Assembly: GCF_022682495.2 (NCBI RefSeq)
Contig: NC_071392.1
Coordinates: forward strand, 70,082,097 to 70,146,096
DNA: 64,000 nt
Source: Desmodus rotundus
Lineage: Eukaryota; Chordata; Mammalia; Chiroptera; Phyllostomidae
Direction: 5' to 3'
Shown here: positions 46,744-58,139 of the stretch, piece by piece
How positions within the stretch are numbered: position 1 is the stretch's first letter
How the letters are laid out: every line of letters starts with the position of its first letter
Notes under the pieces: generated by a model
The model's input: only the letters and a program-made list of their open reading frames with translations
The model's database searches: none
Told to the model about the DNA's origin: nothing
Position numbers and translations under genes: made by a program

Positions 46744-47823
46744 ATAGATATGCTCACTCCTCCAATTAAGACACCGTTTAAAGTTCTTTTTACCCCTTTG
46801 TAGCTAATTCCCTGTCATAGTTAATTTTTGATTAATTTTTTCTTATTCAAATTGCTTTGTAGTTTCTGCCTCCCGAATGAACCCTTTCTGGTGCAGTCAA
46901 GTTGTTCAAACAGGGGGTCCCCACATTCTATGTTCATATTTTTATAGCTCCACCATCCCTGTGGTCTGGTTTAGAATTAAGAAAGAAAAATGTGGTTTTG
47001 CAGAATTATAGTTTTGTTGAACTCTCTGCCACTTATTACTCTTAATCACCATGACATCTTTACTGATTAAGTGCATGAGGCCTTAAGGTAAAACATAAAG
47101 AAGCTGGATAACAGCAGCTTTACCTACTGCAAAACTGACAGGACATAAACCACTCCCTCCGTAACAGAGGAGGCCTGTGCAGATGCTTACAAGTGTTGGA
47201 GGCAAATGAAGAGTTAGATGTCCAACTGCCTGATTCTTATACCTAAACTGAAGTTTTCATCAGGAATGCAAAGCAAACCAAATTCAGAGAGCTCTGAAGA
47301 GAGGCACACTACCCACATGACATCTTCTGAAGCCCTAGCATTGGTCACAGTTTTGCTCTACTTCAATCAAACTAAAAGGTTGGACAAATTTATGGAAAGC
47401 AGCATTTCAAGACCTTAGTTTTGGCATTAGGGATACTCGCTATTACTATATTAGTTATTATTTCTATGTAGGAGGTAAGATATATGTATTACATTTAATG
47501 TATGTGTACATATATATGGAAATTCATGCTGATAATTCTGATTAAGCAACCTGTAGTCCTAAACTTATCTTGTTCTTAGTGGGAAAGGACAATGGAGGGC
47601 TTCTGGAGTACTTGACAAGGTTCTGTCGTCTTGTTACCAAAATGAGGTTTTTTGCCTTTAATCACTCATTAAACTCTATACTTGTTTCATGTGCTTTACT
47701 GTATGTATATTGTTTGATATTATAAATGTTTTTAAATAAATTGCACAGTTACAAAGAAGGCAAGAGTCTCAGATAAAAAAAAATATGCTCCCTTATACCC
47801 TAGTATGAAACAGCTTTGTAATA
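46744..47823. other. Unassigned sequence
   Basis: AT-rich; no repeat, exon or RNA gene recognised. Confidence 0.4.
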
Positions 47824-47960
47824 TATTTTATTTTTTTAAATTTTTTTGTTATTCAGTTACAATTGTCTGCATTTTCTCCCCATCCCTCCACCCCACTCCA
47901 GCCAATCCCACCTCCCTCCCCCACCTCTACCCTCCCCCTTGATTTTGTCCTTGTGACCTT
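47824..47960 (-). mobile_element. L1 3' end, 5'-truncated, antisense
   Basis: T-rich TTTTTTAAATTTTTTTGTTATTCAGTTACAATTGTCTGC then a C-rich stretch (CCATCCCTCCACCCCACTCC). This is the complement of a bat L1 G-rich 3' untranslated region with its ACAATTGTAACTGAATAAC end. Confidence 0.8.
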
Positions 47961-48427
47961 TATAGTAGCTCCTATAGAATAACCACAAATATGAACTATG
48001 GAACCATGGAGAAACCTTAAATAAATATTACTGTGGCTTGCTATATATGGAGATAAAATATCCTTGAAAAAACTACTTAGCACAATACAGTGTGCTAAGC
48101 AGTACCACTGATTAGAAAGATAATTTGCTAAACTGAGGAGATTCATCTTTTATTTAATTATCTACTCAATCATTTAAATCATTTACTGTTGCTCTTTCCT
48201 CTTCTACTTTTAAGATTCCAGTATCCTTGGTCCTCAGTTAACTGGGGATTTCACTCATTTCTTTCCCTCCTCTGTATTTCCTTCATGGAACTTAATAGAT
48301 TGAAGTCCCAAAGGACTAAATAGTCTACTTATACCAATATCTTAGTGATTTCTGAAGCAAATAAATTCCCCATCTGTAAAATGGAAGTGATATATCCATG
48401 GAAGTCATTTATGTTAATACAGAATTG

Positions 48428-48645
48428 TTCTAACCCTGGCTGGTATAGCTCCGTGGACTGAGCACAGGTCTGTGAAACAAAGGGTCGCTGGATGGATTCC
48501 CAGTCAGGGCATATGCGTGGGTTGTGGGCCAGGTCCCCAGTAGGGGGCATGTGAAAGGCAACCACACACTGTTTCTCTCCCTCTCTTTCTCCTTCCCTTC
48601 CCCTATCTCTAAAAATAAATAAAATCTTTTAAAAATTTTGTTGTA
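48428..48645 (+). mobile_element. VES-type SINE, full length
   Basis: The head is CCCTGGCTGGTATAGCTCCG, then GGATTCCCAGTCAGGGCATA and GGTCCCCAGTAGGGGGCATG, a CT-rich stretch, and the tail TCTAAAAATAAATAAAATC. It carries a CTCF-like motif at 48537-48550. Confidence 0.92.
48537..48550 (+). promoter_or_regulatory. CTCF-like motif inside a VES SINE
   Basis: CCAGTAGGGGGCAT matches the CTCF core at all but the last position. It is in the same SINE position as the site at 454-468. Confidence 0.35.
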
Positions 48646-50139
48646 AAGGACTTCATAACATATTGATAGAAAACACTTCAAAACACAGAAATACCTTTTA
48701 GTTCTTCCAGTTATCTACAGGTGTTGTAAAACTTTGAAGTAATAAACACCAAAAGCTAAAAAAATTTGTTAGATGAATACAGAAAACAAAAAAGAAAATG
48801 AGTTTTAATATGTGAATTGCAAGTATTAAGAACACTCATTGTGTGGGGAAGGGATGGGGTGGGAAGAGAGTTTGTCTTTATTTTTGTTGAAACCAATTAC
48901 CTTTGTTATCTTTAGAGTTTCTCCTCAGTATACTCAGCACTTAGTATTTATTCATTCAACAAATATTTCAGTCCTACTATCCTCCAACTATTATAGTAGA
49001 TTAGATGCTAAATAGAAAACCTAGTTCTTTTACTAAGACTATAGTCATTTTTAAGGTAAGTATAGTGTCCTACTATGAACTTACTCTACAAAGCTAAAGG
49101 TATTGTTTGTTATGCACACTGAAAACCTAATGGACATTTTCAGTTGGCTCTCAAAGTACTGCTGTCAACCATTCCTTAGACCTCATAAAGTTAGGAATCA
49201 AAATTCTTTTGGTGTTATATCCAATATAGAACAGAGCAGGAAAAGAGAAAAGGACCAAGGTCCTCTACCAGTTCCCATTCTTCTTCCACTTAGATTTTAA
49301 AGCAGCATAGATAGTAAGTTTTTTAGAAGTCAATGTTACTATCTTAGAGAAAAGTGCAAGCTAATTATGTCTTTATCCGCACCAAGTGCCTTTTGACTCT
49401 CCCTCAAAGATGTAAATCAACACCTACATTTACATATTTTTCTTCTCTTCTCACAATTAAAAAACATACTTAAAGCAAAATCATGAAAAACAAAACTATC
49501 TTTTTCTACACAAGTCCTATGTTTAGATTTAATTATATGAACAGCTTGCAATAATTATATTGCTTAATTGTGCTAATTTGTAATAATTACATTTATGTCT
49601 TTGGCTGAAATGTTATTGTGAAATTATATAATTCATCATTTCAAACTGTTTATTAACCATAACTACAGTGTTTATGGTTCTCTAGTCAAAAAACACCCAA
49701 ACCATCACACTTGTAAATTATATTACTTATTTACGTTAAGAGCCTTTCAGGTACAGAAACCCTTTTAAATCCTTTTGAACTTCAACATCAAAAAGTTGAA
49801 CTTTAGTAAATTCCTTGGATACATGGGGGCTACAAGGGGCATTCTGGCACCATCACTGCATTAAAACTACGATTCTGAAAAACAGCCTTGTCTCAATTAC
49901 TTTTTAGGGCTTTATTTGATAACTCCACATTAGTATAGCACAGAAAAAGAGAGGGGGCACTGGGAAATACATAAGGAATTGAGAGTATTTTTTTGTAAGA
50001 TAAAAATGCCCTATCTTTCCATTTTCAGAGCTTCCCCCTAAATTAACACACAGAAAAATGAATATTTCCCACAACATTGTGAACCAGGGAGAAGTAAGGC
50101 CTGCCTGAAAGTTTTAAAGGTAGTATTTACTATCTATGC
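48646..50139. other. Unassigned sequence
   Basis: AT-rich. A stretch near 48945-49030 (CAGCACTTAGTATTTATTCATTCAACAAATATTTCAG) may be an antisense L2/MIR-age end. Nothing else is supported. Confidence 0.35.
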
Positions 50140-51000
50140 TAGCTTTTATTTTAGAGTATTTTTAGAATAGTTTTAAGTTCACAACAAAATTACGGGGAAG
50201 ATAGAGATTTCCTAAATATCCCATCCCTCCATAATTCGGTCTCCCCCATTAACTTCCCCAACCAGGGTGGTACATTTGTTACAACTGATAAACCTACATT
50301 GACAATCATAATCACCCAAAGTTGACAGTTTACATTATAGTTCCCTCTTGGTGGTGTTCATTCTATGGGTTTAGACAAAGGTGTAATGACATGTATCCAT
50401 CATTATGGTATCATACAGAGTATTTTCACTGTCCTAAAAATCCTCTGTGCTATGCCTATTCATCCTGGCCCCACCCCACCAACCACTTATCTTTTACTTT
50501 CTCCATAATTTTGCCTTTTCCAGAATGTCATATAACAAAATCATATTGGCTTCATTCAGACTGGCATTTAAGGTTTTTCTCCATGTCTTTTTATGGCTTG
50601 ATAGTTCATTTCGTTTTAGTGCTGCCTTATATTCCACTGTCTGAATGTACCACAGTTTATTCATCCATTCGCCTACTGAAGGACATATTAGGTGCTTTTG
50701 GAGATTATGAATAAAGCTGCTATAAACAGCACATATGCAAGTTTCTATGTGAATGTAAGTTTTCAACTACTTTTCAGTAAATAACAAGGAGTGTGCCTGC
50801 TGAATTATATGGTAAGAGTTTAATTTTCTAAGAAGCCACCAAACTATCTTCCAAAGTGGATGTACCATTTTATATTCGTATCAGCAATGAATGAGAGTTC
50901 CTGTTGCTCCACATCCTACCAATACTTAGTGTTGTCAGTGTTCCAACTTTTGGCCAGACTAACAATTGTGTACTGGGATCTCTTTGTTGTTTTCCTTTGC
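50140..51000 (-). mobile_element. Old L1 (L1M) ORF2 end and 3' region, antisense
   Basis: On the plus strand: GATAGAGATTTCCTAAATATCCC, ACATTGACAATCATAATCACCC, GGTGTTCATTCTATGGGTTTAG, TTTTCCAGAATGTCATATAAC and AGGACATATTAGGTGCTTTTGG. This is the usual antisense order of an L1M 3' region. The minus strand keeps a remnant of the ORF2 C-terminus (next entry). Confidence 0.85.
50497..50766 (-). pseudogene. LINE-1 ORF2 C-terminal remnant
   Basis: The 90-codon minus-strand frame contains EWMNKLWYIQTVEYKAALKR and NELSSHKKTWRK. These correspond to the L1 ORF2 C-terminal motif MDKLWYIHTMEYYSAIKKNE followed by W-rich sequence. It lacks endonuclease and reverse transcriptase domains and cannot act. Confidence 0.8.
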
Positions 51001-51029
51001 TTTTCCTGAGACTTTTTGTTTCTTTTTTT

Positions 51030-51345
51030 ATTATTTTTTAATCCTCACTCCAAGATATGTTTATTGATTTAGAGAGAGATGGAAGGAAGGAGAGAGGAGA
51101 GAGGGGGATAGAGGGGGGAGAGAGGGGGAGAGAGGGGGATAGAGGGGGGACAGAGGGGGATAGAGGGGGGACAGAGGGGGGACAGAGGGGGGAGAGGGGG
51201 GAGGGGGAGGGGGGGAGAAACATCCAATGTGAGAGAGAAACATTGATTGGTTGCCTCCTGTCTGCACTGCAACCAGGGATGGAACCTGCAACCTTTTGGT
51301 GTAGAGGACAATGCTCCACCCTACTAAGCCACCTGGCCAGGACTT
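51030..51345 (-). mobile_element. VES-type SINE with G-rich expansion
   Basis: On the minus strand it has the head GTCCTGGCCAGGTGGCTTAG and the inner GGTTCCATCCCTGGTTGCAG. A long C-rich expansion follows (plus-strand G-rich, 51096-51216), then an A-rich tail at 51018-51040. It lies at the edge of the L1M fragment. Confidence 0.88.
51096..51216 (+). repeat. G-rich minisatellite, units like GAGGGGGGACA
   Basis: More than ten runs of four to six G are separated by 3-6 bases (AGAGA, ATA, ACA). Most are multiples of an 11-12-bp unit. It is a strong G-quadruplex candidate on the plus strand. Confidence 0.9.
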
Positions 51346-51364
51346 CTTTTTAAAATTACTTCAT

Positions 51365-51530
51365 AATATGTGTACAGAGGTGTGGGGGCAAAGCTATTCA
51401 TGTTATTCCCACTTTAAACCTGGGTACAATGAGGCTGAGGAAAAGTTAAGTAAATTGGCCCAAACCACACAGCTGGCATGTGGAATCTGACTTTAAAGTC
51501 TAACTACACCTAGCTATTTTGCCTTCCAAC
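51365..51530 (+). mobile_element. MIR fragment
   Basis: TTATTCCCACTTTAAACCTGG, CAATGAGGCTGAGGAAAAGTTAAG and ACCACACAGCTGGCATGTGG are MIR core. Confidence 0.7.
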
Positions 51531-51924
51531 AGGTATCTTGCTAAGTATTTCGAAAAATAAGGGGAAAAAAATCAAGTAAACAATACCTAGGGTGGTAATA
51601 ACAAGATTGGCAAAATCCTAAAGAGAAATAGGCAATAAAGAGTCTTACGCTGAGCAGATCACATAAGCAAAATAATGACATGAAATCTTCTCAACATAGT
51701 CAAGACAAACAAATGTAGACTTGAAATATCAAATGAAACACTCTAAAATAAGCATCTTAATTGCATGACTATAACCATAACTGTGTCAGTAAAAATCATA
51801 AAATGTGTAACATGGGCATCAGCAAACATTTTGTAGGACTAGCCAGTTAAAATTGGTAATCTCATGTTTAAATGGTTAAATGAAAAATCAAAAGTATATT
51901 ATTCATGACACATCAAAATTATAT

Positions 51925-52090
51925 ACAATTATAATTTTAGTCTCCATAAATAAGTACTATTGGAACACAGCTTTGCCCATTTATTTGCATATTATGACTG
52001 CTTTTTTTTTTATACTACAAAAGGGTTGAGTTGTTGATACAGAGACGTATGGCCCACAAAGCCTAAAATATTTATGTACTGTGTAGGTAT
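51925..52090 (-). mobile_element. Old hAT-family DNA transposon fragment
   Basis: TATTGGAACACAGCTTTGCCC, GGGTTGAGTTGTTGATACAGAG, then ATGGCCCACAAAGCCTAAAATATTTA match a common mammalian hAT MITE in antisense. Its terminal CAGCAAAC-type repeat is not clearly preserved. Confidence 0.6.
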
Positions 52091-52424
52091 ACATACTAAT
52101 ACATACATCAAATTGAATCTGTTATGATTTTATTATATGGTTTTGAGAGGCCAGCATTTCACTATTATTTTCATTAAAAAATAAATTGCTGGGAATCAAG
52201 AAACTATGATGTCAACCACCATATGGGGTTGTTTTATTAAATTTGTTGTATTTTGATGAAATAGAAACCTCCTTTCAGAAACTTTAAACTCAGGGTCTGC
52301 AAACTATAACAGGCTGAATGGGAATTAGTACTAGGTCTGTCTCACATAGCTTTTGCCAAAGCTTAGAACTCAAACTAGAAAGCATGAAGAAAGAAAAATG
52401 AAGCAGGCAGTTTTGTTTTGCTAT

Positions 52425-52650
52425 TTTTATCCTCACCCAAGGACACGCTCATTGATTTTAGAGAGATGGGAAGGGAGGGAGAGAGGGAAAGAAACATGGA
52501 TGTGAAAGACAAACATCGATCAGCTGTCTCTCTCACGCATGCCAATTGGGGATCCAACCTGCAACCTAGGTATGTGCCCTGACTAGGAATTGAACCCACA
52601 ACCTTTTGGTGCATGGGATGAAAAACCAACTGAGACACACTAGCCAGGGC
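52425..52650 (-). mobile_element. VES-type SINE with target duplication
   Basis: On the minus strand: GCCCTGGCTAGTGTGTCTCAG, TTCAATTCCTAGTCAGGGCA, GGTTGGATCCCCAATTGG, then a CT-rich part and tail. The flanks AAGCAGGCAGTTTTG and AAGCAAGCATTTTTA form an imperfect target duplication. Confidence 0.88.
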
Positions 52651-52739
52651 AAAGCAAGCATTTTTATAGGCAAAAGTCAAGACACAGTTAAGATGTAAAG
52701 AAGCTAAAAAGAGATTTCTGCATACTTTGCAACATAGCT

Positions 52740-53050
52740 ATTGGGTTAGCCAAAAAGTCTGTTCAGTTTTTTCTGTAAAATAAAAGTCACATTTTTCATT
52801 TTCACCAATAACTTTATCGATTTGGATATTTTGAGTATGTCAGCTATCTCCTGCATGGTATAATGTTGAGTGTTCTCAATTAATATATCAATTTGATTGC
52901 TATCAAATTCAAGTAGTCTACCCAACCATGGAGCATTGTCCAGCAAGAAATCTAGCAAAAAATGTCACAAACCACTTTTGACACGTTCAATCGGTCACAG
53001 CACCTTCTCCATACCCAGCTCCCTCTCCATATTTTGGCCAGCTCAATACA
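52740..53050 (-). mobile_element. Mariner relic of a second family
   Basis: The end TATTGGGTTAGCCAAAAAGTC is a mariner terminal repeat of the type found in ruminant and other mammalian mariner families. The minus-strand frame 52746-52958 keeps a helix-turn-helix segment (next entry). The other terminal repeat is not recognisable, so this is a one-ended relic unrelated in sequence to the pair at 8-9 kb. Confidence 0.75.
52746..52958 (-). pseudogene. Mariner transposase N-terminal DNA-binding remnant
   Basis: The 70-codon frame contains NQIDILIENTQHYTMQEIAD and ILKISKSI, the second helix-turn-helix of mariner transposases (REIADILKIS-type helix). No DDD catalytic domain is present. It ends in the terminal repeat, so the C-terminal two thirds were lost. 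Confidence 0.7.
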
Positions 53051-53719
53051 ATAAAGAAAGAGGTTTGAGTATGTTACTCCTGCAACTGATTAAATTATCA
53101 TTCTGTACATAATGTGTAGTGTCCTTTCTTTGGTCAAAATTGTTAACAGTCAACCTGTAAAGCTCACCTACTAGATCTACATTCGTAAACTAATCCAAAA
53201 TGCTAGCTAATTTGCTTCTAAAAAGAACTGTGCTCGAGGTCCCAAGTAATACTCAAAAGCTGACAAAGACGTTCCAATGATTATGCTTTGATCGCACACC
53301 TGGAAAAGCTGTTAACAGCTAATTTCACAAAGCTGTACTCCAGAAAAGTCCACTCACAATTTGTAACAAGATAACAAAACATTAACCCTCATTTAAAAAT
53401 CAATGTAAATATGTAATTCTAAAAGTTATTCCTTGTCTTGGACACAAGCAAGAAGTGCTCTAGGAAAGTGGAAACATAGAGAAGTACAACAGAAATAGAC
53501 CTAAAATAAAAAACAGCCATGGCTAACTATGAAAAATACTAAAAAATTAAGAGTATATTCCAGAATTATTTAGCCTAACACAGAATAAACTGTATGAGCT
53601 CCTGCATGATTATAAAACTACATTAATTATTACCTCTAAACTAGCAGTGATAGAAAAAAATCAACTCGAATTTCCTTTTAACTCTCAGAACACAGCTGCA
53701 ATTGAATTCCTGCTTAAGA

Positions 53720-53733
53720 ATTATATAGTGTTT
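53720..53733 (+). repeat. Target-site duplication, left
   Basis: ATTATATAGTGTTT, identical to 53907-53920. Confidence 0.93.
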
Positions 53734-53906
53734 TTATGATTATTTTTTATTTTTATTGTTCAATTACAGTTGTCCCCATTTTCCACCCATTACTCCCCCC
53801 TGCCCTACCCACCCCCACCTCCCACCTCAATCCTATACGCCTTTGGCTTTATCCATGGGTCCTTCATACATGTTCCTTGACAACCCTTCCCCTACTTTCC
53901 CCCAGT
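53734..53906 (-). mobile_element. L1 3' end, 173 bp, antisense, with perfect target duplication
   Basis: T-rich TATTTTTTATTTTTATTG then TTCAATTACAGTTGTCCCC and C-rich sequence is the complement of a bat L1 tail. Exact 14-bp duplications flank it, so the 5' truncation happened at insertion. Confidence 0.92.
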
Positions 53907-53920
53907 ATTATATAGTGTTT
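53907..53920 (+). repeat. Target-site duplication, right
   Basis: ATTATATAGTGTTT, identical to 53720-53733. Confidence 0.93.
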
Positions 53921-54129
53921 AACAAAATCTTAAGCATGAGTTATTGTTACCAGAAAAAAAGAAGATAAAGTTTTACCTTCCCAAAGGTTAAATTTTATTT
54001 AAATCTTCAGTTATTTTAAATCAAGGAGTATGCAGCAAAACATTCAATCCTCATTAGGTAAAGAAACATCCAGTCCTCCTATCTCACAGTAACTTAACTG
54101 CTCAGTGCTATTCTATTTTAGAAAAAAAA

Positions 54130-54240
54130 AAAATTCCTTGTCTCAGTTTCCCATTTCGTAAAATAAGTAAGCTGGAACCTAACTCCTAAATTTGAGGTAC
54201 TAAATGACAATTTGTACAGTGTTTAACAAAATCTTATCAC
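54130..54240 (+). mobile_element. MIR fragment
   Basis: TTGTCTCAGTTTCCCATTTCG followed by TAAAATAAGTAAGCTGGAACC matches the middle of MIR (CTCAGTTTCCTCATCTGTAAA). Confidence 0.6.
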
Positions 54241-54339
54241 ATAAATAATTAATCATTTTTATGATACATCTATAAAGTCTCAATACTGAGAATGAAAAGG
54301 TAGTCAAATAGGTAATAAAAAATTTAATTAGGTATGTAC

Positions 54340-54367
54340 TCCATCTCCCTCTCTCTCTCTCTCTCTG
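54340..54367 (+). repeat. (CT)n microsatellite
   Basis: CATCTCCCTCTCTCTCTCTCT, a short CT repeat. Confidence 0.85.
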
Positions 54368-54399
54368 TTAGCTTTACTGTAAGAATACCACTAGACAAT

Positions 54400-54550
54400 G
54401 CTTCTGACTTTAATCTGCATACAAATCTCCTGGAGATTTTCCTAAAATGCAGACTCTAATTCCATGGCTAGGGGTGGGGCTAGAGACTGAATTTCTAACA
54501 GGCTTTGATGATGCTAGCCCACAGTCTCTGAGTAGCAGAGCTCTGTTATT
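54400..54550 (+). mobile_element. MER5A-like hAT-Charlie MITE
   Basis: ACAAATCTCCTGGAGATTTTC, AAATGCAGACTCTAATTCC, GGGGTGGGGCTAGAGACTGA, ATTTCTAACAGGCTTTGATG and ATGCTAGCCCACAGTCTCTGA. Confidence 0.8.
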
Positions 54551-55049
54551 ACCTATGGATGGAGACTGGCTGCTTTAGAAGGGCTATTTTGCTTGCAAGG
54601 AACAAAGACTCCAGTGAATGTTCACTTAGGAAATTTAATAAAATATAACCTGGAATAGACCTAACTCTGGAGCTGGGTATCTGAGAAAGAGTCTCTCTCT
54701 GCCACTTTGCACCTGCTTCCACCCTCCTCTTTATATTCTACTTAGGTCCCCCACCTTCTACTCCAGTAGGTGAGTATCAGGCTAAGGGTGGAGGTGGGTA
54801 GTTCCATGTTTTTAAAAAAGCCATCTGGGAGTTCTGCTGTACCTCCCTCCATAAGTAGACAGCTCCAGTTCCACACTTGACTTTCCCAAGCCCTGTACTT
54901 GCAAAGGTAAAGGCATTAGCCTGCAATTGCCCATCTCAACTTCAAAGTGCCCTCTTGCCCCTTGATCTTCAGCTAAGCAAATTAGTCTTAATTTTCTGGT
55001 CCCTTTTACACCCATCATTTAACATAAATTTTAGGAACCAATAATAATA

Positions 55050-55275
55050 AAGGTAACTATGAAAAAATAAACTGAATTCTCCAAGTAATATATCATTTAA
55101 TTCTCACAGCAATCACCCAAGATACATATTTTTATGATCCCCATATTATGTATGGGAAGACTAAAACTCAGGGAAGTTAAGAAATTTGTGCAACATCATT
55201 CAGCTAATAAGAGCTAAGGCTCATCTAGTTAGAATGGCCATGCTCTTAACAACCACACCCTTAAACAACTCTTGT
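55050..55275 (+). mobile_element. MIR SINE
   Basis: ATCATTTAATTCTCACAGCA, GATCCCCATATTATGTATGG, ACTAAAACTCAGGGAAGTTAAG, CATCATTCAGCTAATAAGAG and CATGCTCTTAACAACCACACC. Confidence 0.8.
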
Positions 55276-55359
55276 ACAGGCAATGGTGAATCTGAACTCA
55301 GGCAGTGTCACAGCATTGTTTCCCCCGCCCCCAAAGCTTCCTCAGGAGAAAAAAGTTAT

Positions 55360-55890
55360 TGAACTTTTGAAATTTTGCCACTCTGATAGGGAAGAAGAAA
55401 GCTCATGTTTGTTTTAATTATGGATTGCATATAGTGTCATAGGTTTAAGGCCAATTTGCACTTATTTTCTATTTGATTATTACTCTTTCTTCTCAGTTTT
55501 TAGTAGCTCTTTACAAATCATGATTATTCATCCTTATTCTGTATCTGTGACATGCAGCAAAAATTCCGGGTTCATATGAGTACTTTGACTTTGTTCATGA
55601 TGTGTTTAGCCATGAAAATGTTTCAGTTTTCTTCTTTTAATTGCTTCTGGGTTTTGAGTCTTGTATAGGAACATTTTCTCCACTTCAAAGTGCTTGTACT
55701 ATTTCATTTTCTTTATTTAGAATTTATTCTGAATTTGGAATTTATTCTTGTGTATTATGTGAGGAACAAATCTAATTTTATTTTCCATATGGCTATCCAG
55801 TTGTTCCAACACTATTTATTAAAAAGTTCCTCTTTTCCTCACTGATTTGATATGTCAACTTTTTCATATACTAAATTTTTGACCAATGAA
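55360..55890 (-). mobile_element. Old L1M 3' region, antisense
   Basis: CCATATGGCTATCCAGTTGTTCC then AACACTATTTATTAAAAAGT is a hallmark of antisense L1M sequence; the T-rich text before it fits the same element. Confidence 0.7.
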
Positions 55891-55984
55891 ACAAAATAAT
55901 GTAGACATAATCCAAAAAAAAAATGTGTAAGCAATCCAGATACTCTTCAGTGGTTGATTTAAAAGTTGAAAGTGGAGAATTAAA

Positions 55985-56565
55985 TAGCAAGAATAGCCAA
56001 AGAAATAAAAAAAGAAAAAGAACAGTAGTTGGATGAAGGGAAGTGTTGTATAGCCCTAACAGATATTAAATGTGTTATAAAACCTCTAGAATTAAAAATT
56101 CTGGCAAAATTACAAGTATGTTTAAACTTGATCCAGAAATCCCTAGCTTATTCCAAAATACACTGGCAAGAATACAAAATAACCCAAGTACAAAGATATT
56201 GTCATTCTTTGTAACAACAAATAAACTATGGTTCATCCATGCAATGCAATGAAGAAGAACTCGTAATATCTCCACAGGGACTAGTCCATGTAGTGGACTC
56301 ACGGAAAACTGCTCAGTGAAAAAGCATGGTGTGGATTAAGGTTTCAATATGATTCTTTCTTCCTAAGTATAAATGGAGAGGGAAAAATTCAAATGGATAG
56401 AAAATATATTTCCAAAAGAAATAACAGAAAAATAAATAAAAACTAACATGGCTACCTATAGAAAGACGGAGTGGACAATACTGGAAACAAGATTTCTGTC
56501 ACTATAACTTACTATATATAGTTTTAGCTTTGGAAAGAGTTTTTATTTGTTTTAATTCATCAACT
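55985..56565 (+). mobile_element. Old L1 ORF2/3' part, sense
   Basis: ATAGCAAGAATAGCCAAAGAAA, CAGATATTAAATGTGTTATAAA, TTGTAACAACAAATAAACTATGG, TTCATCCATGCAATGCAATGA and CGGAAAACTGCTCAGTGAAAAAG match L1 ORF2 and downstream sequence, with broken frames. It lies in the opposite orientation to the preceding L1M fragment. Confidence 0.6.
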
Positions 56566-56569
56566 TATT

Positions 56570-56960
56570 AATTAAAAATTTTACTGAGATAAGTGCAGAA
56601 CCACACAGCTTTAAGAAATAACAGTGAGATCCAATGTCCATTTTACCAGTTTGCTCCAATGGTAACATTTTGCAAAATCATAGTATAATATCACAATAAG
56701 TATACTGAATTTGCACAACCCATCTAATTTAAATGTCCTCAGCTTTATTTGTATTTGTGTGTGTACATTAGGTTGTATACAATTTTATCACCTGTGCAGT
56801 GAAGGTTCCTCTATCCAACAAGACAGACACAAAAACCAGAAACATTCTTCATGTTGCCCTTTTATAACATCACTCATATCCTTCCTGCCACCCGTGTCCT
56901 AGTCCTTAACCCCTGGCAAACAATAATCTTCCCCTGATTTATAAAATTTTGTCATTTTAA
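56570..56960 (-). mobile_element. Old L1 3' region, antisense
   Basis: TTTTACTGAGATAAGTGCAGAA, GTTTGCTCCAATGGTAACATT and CCTTAACCCCTGGCAAACAAT (like CCCCTGGCAACCACTAATC) fit an antisense L1M 3' region. Confidence 0.5.
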
Positions 56961-56969
56961 AAATGTTAT

Positions 56970-57915
56970 AAAGTACTTTTGCTTCTGGGAAGATTGAATA
57001 GACATACTATTCCTCCCGTTAAGTACAACTAAAAACCTTGGACATCATATGTGAACAAGCGTAAGAATGGTAAACAGAAAAAGGCAAATGTGCTAGAAAC
57101 TCTGGGAAGAAAGTAATGACAGGGTGGTTGTTTCTTCCTCGTATGTTCCACACTTGGAGCTGAAGATGTAGAAAACCTAGGAACATCAACAGACTGAGAA
57201 CAAAACAGCAATAACAAAAAAGTCCCAATAAAAGGCTCTTTTATCTAGCTAAAGCATCAGCAAACAGACAACCTAATAGGACAGAAAACATTTTGGTAAT
57301 AGCCACTATATTCCATCACACACCACCAGGAAAAAAAACAAAAAAACAAAAATTATGCCCCTTCTCCCCCCCCATGCCAACAAAGGAAGCCCACATTTTA
57401 CTCTGGAAAGATTTTAACAAGGTTTGCAACAGGCCTGCCCGGAGGATGCCAGAGAAGGCCCAGTGGCCATGTAATGAGTCCCCCTCCTCTGGGTCAGTGG
57501 AGGGAGCATGGGAGCCCAGACTTTAGCCCCCACACAGTAAGGCAGCACCCCTCCCTCCTTCTGTGGGAGGGGCAGGCGAAGCCTACTGGAGACTAAGGAC
57601 TTTCACCAGCACCTCCTAGAAACACCCTGGTGTCCAGGGAGGGACCGAAATCTCACCCCACCCTGCCACATTTACACACTCCCACCCCCCATGTCAACTG
57701 AGCCTGAGAGAGGAACCCAGACTCCTCTGTCTCCACCTGGCAGTCACGAGGCAGTGCCCCTTTCTCCTGCCAGAACAGCATCAGCACCAGCCAGTTAAAA
57801 CACGAAGTTTAAAAAACACCCAGAGTCTCTCATAACACAATATAAAAATATGCAAGTCTCAAGAGAAAAATCACTCATCATAACCAAGAACCAGAAAGAT
57901 CTCAAACCTTTATTC
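56970..57915 (+). mobile_element. Old L1 5' region, sense
   Basis: It starts with GCTTCTGGGAAGATTGAATAG and AAAACCTTGGACATCATATGTG, then a GC-rich block (57360-57800). CAAGAGAAAAATCACTCATCA and ACCAAGAACCAGAAAGATCTC close it. This is the usual layout of an L1M 5' untranslated region reaching toward ORF1. No ORF1 frame survives. Confidence 0.55.
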
Positions 57916-58139
57916 GGACCTACTTGTACTTATAAGTGGAAATTTATCAGTTCCTCTATTTCCTAACTTTTTAAAAACTAAGCTTCTAGTACAAATGATA
58001 ATTAAGTAGTAAGTATTGCATGTGAAAGTGATAATAATAGATTAGATTACCATATCTTATATCTAAGATTATCTCATAGCTAATATATATTAGAATTTAC
58101 TTTCTATTTAATAACATAAACCATTCTGTTTTTTTTAAC

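Noticed and set aside
48428..48500. A tRNA gene in the SINE head
   Set aside because: For the same reason: SINE body and A-rich tail follow directly.
51038..51353. Gly/Arg/Glu-rich and Pro/Ser-rich repeat proteins
   Set aside because: They are both strands of the G-rich minisatellite inside a SINE.
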